Source of the DNA: Myxococcaceae bacterium
GTDB lineage: Bacteria > Myxococcota > Myxococcia > Myxococcales > Myxococcaceae
Length of the DNA: 43,053 bases
Reading direction: 5' to 3'
Assembly (NCBI GenBank): GCA_019686135.1
Contig: JADGHL010000034.1
Span: forward strand, 1-43,053
The position numbers and the translations under genes are program-made. The notes beneath the pieces were generated by a model that saw nothing but the letters and a program-made list of their open reading frames with translations, made no database searches and had not been told where the DNA came from. Position 1 is the stretch's first letter. Each line of letters opens with the position of its first letter. Below, piece after piece: positions 36,612-43,053 of the stretch.

Positions 36612-37454
36612 ATGCGTGACGAAACGTTCATGACGCTGATGCGGCTGTTGCCGAAGTCGGCGCTCTCGTCGGCGGTCGGCGTGGCCACGCGGCTGCCCGC
36701 TCCCCGGCCGCTCCACCGCCTGGCGATCCGCAGCTTCGCGAAGCGCTTCAACGTCGACGTGGAGGAGGCGGAGCTCGAACTCGATAGCTATCCGACGTTC
36801 GCGCAGTTCTTCACGCGCCGGCTCAAGCCCGGCGCACGGCCGATCGACACCTCGCCGCATGCGGTGGTCTCGCCTGTCGACGGCGTCGTCTCCCAGCTCG
36901 GCTATTCGGAGAACGGTGAGTGCCTGCAGGCCAAGGGCATCTGCTACCCGGTGGACAGGCTGCTCGCGGACGCGGAGCTGGCAAAGCCGTTCCACGGCGG
37001 CGCGTACATGACGATCTACCTCTCGCCGCGCGACTACCACCGGATCCACGCACCGATCGAAGGCCGGGTGGAAGCGTACTCGTACATCCCCGGCGAGTTC
37101 TGGCCGGTGAACCCCGCGTCGGTGAAGCTGAAGGACCAGCTCTTCTGCGTCAACGAACGGCTCACGTCCTATCTGTCCACGCCGGCCGGACGCGTGGCGG
37201 TCGTGAAGGTGGGCGCCACCTGCGTGTCACGGATCCGCGCTGCCTACGACGACGTGGTGACGCACACCGGCGGTAGAGCGAAGACGCACCGGTACGCGCA
37301 GCCCATCGAGCTGGGCCGCGGGGACGAGCTGGGCGTGTTCGAGATGGGTTCCACGGTGATCCTGCTCTTCGAGCACGGCCGGGTCCGTTGGGACGAGGGA
37401 ATCGCCGAGGGGACGAAAGTGCGGATGGGTCAGCGGATCGGGGAGTGGCAGTGA
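36612..37454 (+). CDS. psd: Phosphatidylserine decarboxylase proenzyme
   Basis: 280 residues, the usual length of the bacterial enzyme that makes phosphatidylethanolamine. The self-cleavage site G-S-T lies in E-M-G-S-T-V with Ser at residue 247; cleavage there would create the pyruvoyl group on the alpha chain. The catalytic Asp is in S-P-V-D-G-V and the His in S-P-R-D-Y-H-R-I-H. Membrane-associated through the N-terminal helix. It overlaps hisS by GTGA. No phosphatidylserine synthase gene is nearby. Confidence 0.95.
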   Translation: MRDETFMTLMRLLPKSALSSAVGVATRLPAPRPLHRLAIRSFAKRFNVDVEEAELELDSYPTFAQFFTRRLKPGARPIDTSPHAVVSPVDGVVSQLGYSENGECLQAKGICYPVDRLLADAELAKPFHGGAYMTIYLSPRDYHRIHAPIEGRVEAYSYIPGEFWPVNPASVKLKDQLFCVNERLTSYLSTPAGRVAVVKVGATCVSRIRAAYDDVVTHTGGRAKTHRYAQPIELGRGDELGVFEMGSTVILLFEHGRVRWDEGIAEGTKVRMGQRIGEWQ

Positions 37455-38728
37455 GCCAGAAGATCACCGGCGTCAAGGGCATGAACGATCTCCTCCCCGG
37501 GGAGATCGAGATCTGGCACCACGTGGAGCGTCAGGCGCGCGAGACGTTCCGGCGCTTCGGCTACCAGGAGATCCGCACGCCGATCGTGGAGGACACCGCG
37601 CTGTTCGTGCGCAGCGTGGGCGAAGCGACCGACATGGTCGGCAAGGAGATGTACACCTTCCGGGACAAGGGCGACCGCTCGTTGACCCTGCGCCCCGAGG
37701 GGACTGCGCCGGCGGTGCGCGCGTACATCGAGCACGCGATCGCGCAGAAGGAACCGGTGACCCACTGGTTCTACATCGGCCCGATGTTCCGGTATGAGCG
37801 GATGAAGACGGGCCGCTACCGGCAGTTCTGGCAGATCGGCGCCGAGGCCATCGGCGTGAAGGAGCCGGCGCAGGAGGTGGAGCTGATCGACCTCGTGCGT
37901 CAGTTCCTCGAGTCGCTGCCGCTCTCCGGCGTGATGCTGAACCTCAACTCGCTCGGGGACGACCAGTGCCGTCCGAAGTACATCGAGGCGCTGGTGGGCT
38001 ACTTCCGCGCCCACGAGGCGGAGCTGTGCGCGGACTGCAGGGACCGCCTGAACCGGAACCCGCTGCGGATCCTCGACTGCAAGAACGAGCGCTGCCAGCA
38101 GCTGGCCGCCGCGTCGCCCTCGGTGCTCGACTCGCTGTGCGATCCGTGCCGGGCGCACTTCGACGAGGTGAAGCGCCAGCTGGAGCTTCTGGAGATTCGC
38201 TACGTGGTGAATCCGCGGATCGTGCGCGGGATCGACTACTACACGCGGACCGCCTTCGAGTTCGTGGCCGAACACCCCGCGCTGGGCACCGCGTCGACGG
38301 TGGGCGGCGGCGGACGCTACGACAAGCTGGTGAAGGAGCTGGGCGGCCCCGACGTGCCGGCGGTGGGCTTCGGCCTCGGGCTCGATCGGCTGGTGCTTTT
38401 GCTCAAGGAGAGCGGACGGAGCTTTGCCACTCATCCGCTGCTCTTCGTGGCGACGGCGGAAGAGGGCGCGCGTGATCATGCGCTGAAGCTCGTGTCGAAC
38501 CTCCGCCGCAAGGGGATCGCCGTCGAAACGGATCCGCGGGGCGGGTCGCTCAAGAGCCAGATGAAGCGCGCCGACAAGAGCGCCGCGACGTACACCCTGG
38601 TGCTCGGAGGGAACGAAGTGCAGACCGGCACCGCGAAGCTCAAGCCGATGGCGGGCGGCGAGCCCGTGACCGTGACGCTGGACGATACGCTCGCCGATCA
38701 GCTGAAGAAGCTGAGCCCGGACGCGTAG
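37451..38728 (+). CDS. hisS: Histidyl-tRNA synthetase
   Basis: 425 residues of a class II synthetase. It shows motif 1 region G-M-N-D-L-L-P-G, motif 2 F-R-Y-E-R with the G-R-Y-R-Q-F-W-Q loop, the histidine-specific R-G-I-D-Y-Y-T-R-T, motif 3 G-F-G-L-G-L-D-R-L, and a C-terminal anticodon-binding domain (about 330-425). A Cys-rich insertion (C-A-D-C, then C-D-P-C) in the middle may bind zinc, as in some bacterial HisRS. GTG start, overlapping the psd stop, with GGGGAG upstream. Confidence 0.97.
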   Translation: MSQKITGVKGMNDLLPGEIEIWHHVERQARETFRRFGYQEIRTPIVEDTALFVRSVGEATDMVGKEMYTFRDKGDRSLTLRPEGTAPAVRAYIEHAIAQKEPVTHWFYIGPMFRYERMKTGRYRQFWQIGAEAIGVKEPAQEVELIDLVRQFLESLPLSGVMLNLNSLGDDQCRPKYIEALVGYFRAHEAELCADCRDRLNRNPLRILDCKNERCQQLAAASPSVLDSLCDPCRAHFDEVKRQLELLEIRYVVNPRIVRGIDYYTRTAFEFVAEHPALGTASTVGGGGRYDKLVKELGGPDVPAVGFGLGLDRLVLLLKESGRSFATHPLLFVATAEEGARDHALKLVSNLRRKGIAVETDPRGGSLKSQMKRADKSAATYTLVLGGNEVQTGTAKLKPMAGGEPVTVTLDDTLADQLKKLSPDA

Positions 38729-38840
38729 CCGTGTCCGCCCGACCGCCACCCGGCCGGGCAGAGCCCACACCCACAGGCGCTTGATCCCCCGCCCGGATTC
38801 TCCAATTCTTCGCGCAACCTTCCTGGTGTCGGTTCTCCGA

Positions 38841-39284
38841 ATGCGCTCCCGCTGGCCCCTGCACTTGCTGTTCCTGTGGATGACCGGCTGCGGCGTTCCG
38901 CGGGCGGAGTACCTCGCGAAGGCCGCGCGCGTGCATGAGCTGGAGCGCGAGCGCGCGGCCCTGAAGGAGCAGCTCGAGCGCCTCGAGGCGGAACGGCTGG
39001 ATCTCCTGGTGACGATCGACGAGCTCACCGCCCGGCGCGAGCTGGTCGAGGCGCGCGCGAAGAACCTGGAGGACGCGCTCGCCGCGCAGAAGGAACAGGC
39101 CGCCGAGCTGGCGGCGATCAACGCCGCGCTCTCCGCCCGCCAGCAGGAGCTGCTCAAGCTCAGCGAGCAGATCTCGGACGTGTGGTTCAACTCAGCGCTG
39201 GAGCGCGCGCGCCGCGCCGCCCACGCAGACGGTGCGGAGGCGGGCACGCCGAGTCAGCCCGCGGACGTTCCGGTGGCGCAGTGA
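38841..39284 (+). CDS. Coiled-coil lipoprotein upstream of a histidine kinase
   Basis: 147 residues. ATG 38841 gives a short signal peptide ending WMTGC; the frame is open further upstream to 38781. The mature part is almost wholly alpha-helical, with strong heptads of Leu, Glu, Arg and Ala from about 25 to 115 (E-R-E-R-A-A-L-K-E-Q-L-E-R-L-E-A-E-R), then a short polar tail. No named family. Its stop overlaps the GTG of the histidine kinase, so it may be an envelope partner of that sensor; this is inferred from coupling only. Confidence 0.7.
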   Translation: MRSRWPLHLLFLWMTGCGVPRAEYLAKAARVHELERERAALKEQLERLEAERLDLLVTIDELTARRELVEARAKNLEDALAAQKEQAAELAAINAALSARQQELLKLSEQISDVWFNSALERARRAAHADGAEAGTPSQPADVPVAQ

Positions 39285-40737
39285 AGCCGGGGCCATCCAT
39301 CCCCTCCCGCGTGTGGGCGTGGAGCGCGGGGTTTCTGATCTCCATCGCTCTGGTCGCCAGCGCGGCGGGCTTCATTCTCTGGGCGGAGCTGCGCACCGAT
39401 GACCAGAACGGCCAGAGGGTCGCGGACACGCTCGCGCGTGCGGCGCTGATCTCCCGGATCCGGCTGGGCGCGGTCGGGCTGGAGTCCGCGCTGGAGGCGC
39501 ACATCCGGGCCGGATCGGACGCGCAGCGCCAGGAGTCCGCGGCGTTGATCGACCAGATCCTCGAGGAGCTGCGCAAGGCACGCGCCGCCTACGTCCAGCT
39601 TCTGCCGCGTTCGCGCGCAGACCAGGCGAAGACGTGGGAGCGGTTCGAACGCACCTCGATGGAGCTGGCCGCCCAGGTCCAGGAGGCGGCGCGCTTCTCC
39701 GCCGGAAAAGACGCGGAGGGCGCGCGGCAGCGGCTCGTGGAGCAGATCCAGCCGCGCCTGGCCGAGCTCGACGCGCTCGCCACCCAGCTGTCGCGCCACA
39801 ACACCGAGGACGCCGAACACCTCCAGTACCACCTCGAGCGGGACAAGCGGCGCAAGCTGATCTGGAGCGGCGGCGTGCTGGCGGTGGCGCTGTCCCTGGC
39901 GCTGGCGATCGGCCTGGTGATGAGCTCCATGCTGCGGCGCCAGCGGCGCGTCATCCGCGAGCAGCTCGCGCAGCTGGACGCGAAGAATCAGGAGCTGGAC
40001 GCCTTCGCCGGGCGGGTGGCGCACGATCTGGTGAGCCCGCTGGCGCCGCTGCAGGGGCATCTCGTCCGGGCGCGCCGTTCGCCGGCGGTCCGTGCGGACG
40101 CGGCGGTCACCGAACACCTGCAGAAGGCGGAGGCGGCGGCGGCGCGGATGGCGGGGCTGGTGGAGTCGCTGTTGCGCTTCTGCCGCGCCGGCCACCGCGG
40201 CGATCCGGCGCGCACGGCGCTGGATGCGGTCGTGACGGCGCAGCTGCTCGAGCTCGCGCAGAGCGCGGCCGCCAGCGGCGTGGAGCTGTCGCGCGACCTA
40301 GAACGCGGGACGTTCGTGGATTGTCCATCGCCGCTGTTGCAGTGCATCGTCCAGAACGTGCTCTCCAACGCGGTGAAGTACACCGCCGGCTCCGCGCGTG
40401 CGCAGGTGGCGATCCGCGTGCGCAGGGAGCCCGGGTGGGGCGTGATCGAGGTCGAGGACACCGGGCCGGGGATGGACGCCGCCACCCTTGCGCAGCTGTG
40501 CCGTCCGTTCTTCCGCGCGCCCTCGGTCCGGGAGCTGCCCGGCTTCGGGCTGGGGCTGGCCACCACGCGGCGGTTGGTGGATGCGCACGGCGGTCAGCTC
40601 CGGATCGACTCGACGCCGGGTGTGGGCACCCGGGTGGTGGTGCGGCTGCCCGCCGCTGCCGCGCCCGCGGTGGCGGATGAGGCTGCGGATCCCGCCGGCG
40701 CTCTGCGGACCGGCGGCTCTCCGAGGGCGACGCAGAC

Positions 40738-40741
<4 letters not shown>
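39281..40741 (+). CDS. Membrane sensor histidine kinase
   Basis: 486 residues: a first membrane helix (about 12-35), a periplasmic helical domain of about 150 residues like a four-helix bundle, a second helix (about 190-212), a short coiled coil, then HisKA with the phospho-acceptor H248 in R-V-A-H-D-L, and a HATPase domain with N-V-L-S-N-A-V-K-Y (N box), D-T-G-P-G-M (G1) and G-F-G-L-G-L (G2). There is no obvious HAMP domain. It overlaps the response-regulator gene (GTGA at 40738-40741), which is its likely partner, and the lipoprotein gene upstream. Confidence 0.93.
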
Positions 40742-42111
<1,370 letters not shown>

Positions 42112-42207
42112 GGACCGTGAGATCGAATACCCGGCGCGGCCCGCCGTCGGTCCCGCCGGGATCGGCTTCGGGGTATCTTTCAGATCGCACTTCCACCGAG
42201 AGGATTG

Positions 42208-42804
42208 ATGAACGCGCGCACGTGGGTCATCGCAGTGATGGTGTTGTCCAGCGTTCCGGCGCTCGCCGATGAGCTGGCCGAGACCGGAAAGCACGCGCCG
42301 ATGTTCCGGCTCCCCGTCTACAACGCGAAGGAAGTGGGCGCGACGGTGGTGGGGTTGGACCGGTATGTGGGGTCGGACGCGCAGGACAAACAGACCCGCG
42401 TGGTGCTGCTCACGTTCATGGCGTCGTTCTGCGCGCCCTGCAAGAAGGAGATGCCGTACCTGCAGTCGCTGTACGAGAAGTACTCGGCGAAGGGCCTGCG
42501 GATCGTCTCCGTGTCGATCGACACCGAACCCGAGGGGCAGAAGCAGATCGACGAGCTCATCGCGAAGAACCACGTCACCTATCCGGTACTCAAGGACCGG
42601 TTCAACCTCGTGGCGCGGCGCTGGCTGGGCACCAGGAGCCCGCTGCCGTCGGTGTTCCTGGTGAAGCCGGATGGAACGATCGCCAGCAGCCACCGCGGCT
42701 ACAGCAAAGACATCGCAGAACTCCTCGAGGGCGAAGTGCTGGCGGCGCTCGGAATCGGGGCGCCCGCGAAGCCGGCGAACACGGCGGCCACCACGCCTCC
42801 GTGA
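42208..42804 (+). CDS. TlpA/ResA-like exported thioredoxin-fold protein
   Basis: 198 residues. A signal peptide ends near A-L-A-D (about residue 20), followed by a thioredoxin fold with active site C-A-P-C in S-F-C-A-P-C-K-K-E and the cis-Pro region P-S-V-F-L. The redoxin type is AhpC/TSA-TlpA, so it is likely to reduce disulfides or serve cytochrome c maturation in the periplasm. ATG 42208 has AGAGG four bases upstream; the preceding 96 bp gap contains TATCTT as a possible -10. It is probably a separate transcript from the regulator. Confidence 0.9.
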   Translation: MNARTWVIAVMVLSSVPALADELAETGKHAPMFRLPVYNAKEVGATVVGLDRYVGSDAQDKQTRVVLLTFMASFCAPCKKEMPYLQSLYEKYSAKGLRIVSVSIDTEPEGQKQIDELIAKNHVTYPVLKDRFNLVARRWLGTRSPLPSVFLVKPDGTIASSHRGYSKDIAELLEGEVLAALGIGAPAKPANTAATTPP

Positions 42805-42846
42805 GCGGTGCCGCCACGCGCCGCCGTCGGTAGTCAGTAGTGCATC

Positions 42847-43004
42847 GTGAGTCAGTGAGTGGAGTCGTGGTGAGTCGACGAGTCGAGCCGTCGTGAGTCG
42901 ACGAGTCGAGCCGTCGTGAGTCGGCGCATCGGGTCGTCGTGAGTCGGTGCATTGGGTCGTCGTGAGTCGGCGCATCGGGTCGTCGTGAGTCGGCGCATAG
43001 AGTC
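42847..43004. repeat. Tandem 23 bp GTGAGTCG repeat at the contig end
   Basis: Six units start at 42870, 42893, 42916, 42939, 42962 and 42985 (the last cut at 20 bases), preceded by a diverged unit at 42847. The unit reads GTGAGTCGGCGCATCGGGTC plus GTC, with a variant GTGAGTCGACGAGTCGAGCC plus GTC in the first two. No spacers, so not CRISPR. The array runs straight into adapter sequence and its true length is unknown. It shares the GTGAG ... GGTCGT skeleton with the 29.9 kb array. Confidence 0.9.
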
Positions 43005-43053
43005 CTGTCTCTTATACACAAATCCGAGCCCACGAGACGGAGCTACATGGCGT
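43005..43053 (+). other. Nextera-type sequencing adapter, not genomic
   Basis: From 43005 the sequence reads CTGTCTCTTATACACA, the Tn5 mosaic end used in Nextera libraries, then a short garbled stretch, then CCGAGCCCACGAGAC, the Nextera read-2 adapter, then GGAGCTAC, which looks like an i7 index, and bases resembling the start of the flow-cell sequence. This is untrimmed adapter left by the assembly and should be removed. Confidence 0.95.

Noticed and set aside
42847-43004. CRISPR array
   Set aside because: The units are contiguous 23-mers without spacers and no cas gene is near.

Overview
The window is GC-rich, densely packed bacterial chromosome from a Gram-negative with an outer membrane. 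The nearest fit is a delta-proteobacterial / Myxococcota-type organism. This is inferred from the many lipoproteins, two GGDEF proteins plus a PilZ protein, a Ser/Thr-kinase-like protein with a PEGA domain, a sigma54 response regulator, very large surface lipoproteins, and strong use of GTG/TTG starts with stop/start overlaps. The right end carries a sequencing-library adapter, so this is a draft or metagenomic contig end. No rRNA, tRNA, CRISPR, IS element or phage gene was seen.

Layout. 1-5224 (+): a membrane GAF-GAF-GGDEF diguanylate cyclase cut by the left edge, then an overlapping trio of a second diguanylate cyclase (periplasmic sensor-HAMP-GGDEF), an orphan PhnD-type binding lipoprotein and an RsmJ-like methyltransferase. 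5319-15305 (-): three tandem, equally spaced paralogous lipoproteins of about 1,100 residues, with a good promoter upstream. 15532-17160 (-): a HAD 5'-nucleotidase. 17341-22490 (+): a zinc-ribbon protein, a predicted pseudokinase, a NarL-type regulator and two alpha/beta hydrolase genes, both broken (one by an in-frame TGA, one by a one-base frameshift). 22533-25860 (+): an active/inactive M16 peptidase pair and a pseudouridine synthase. 25875-28477 (-): a lipoprotein, a probable outer-membrane barrel protein, and a zinc-ribbon/Tudor-like protein. 28676-29827 (+): alanine racemase.

29828-30348 is the largest gene-poor gap and holds a 20-21 bp tandem repeat. 30349-33563 (+): a minimal lipid-transport set mlaE-mlaF-mlaD in which MlaD is much longer than the E. 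coli protein and may bridge the whole envelope. 33712-38728 (+): PfkB sugar kinase, PilZ protein, metallophosphoesterase, lipoprotein, psd and hisS. 38841-42804 (+): a coiled-coil lipoprotein, histidine kinase and NtrC-type regulator overlapping one another, then a TlpA-like thioredoxin. 42847-43004 is a 23 bp tandem repeat related to the other intergenic repeats, followed by Nextera-type adapter sequence.

Themes: c-di-GMP signalling (two synthases and one receptor), envelope biogenesis (Mla, Psd, Alr, lipoproteins, barrel protein) and envelope sensing (DGC plus binding protein; lipoprotein plus kinase plus regulator). The strongest candidates for undescribed biology are the triple giant-lipoprotein operon, the long MlaD and the pseudokinase-regulator module.
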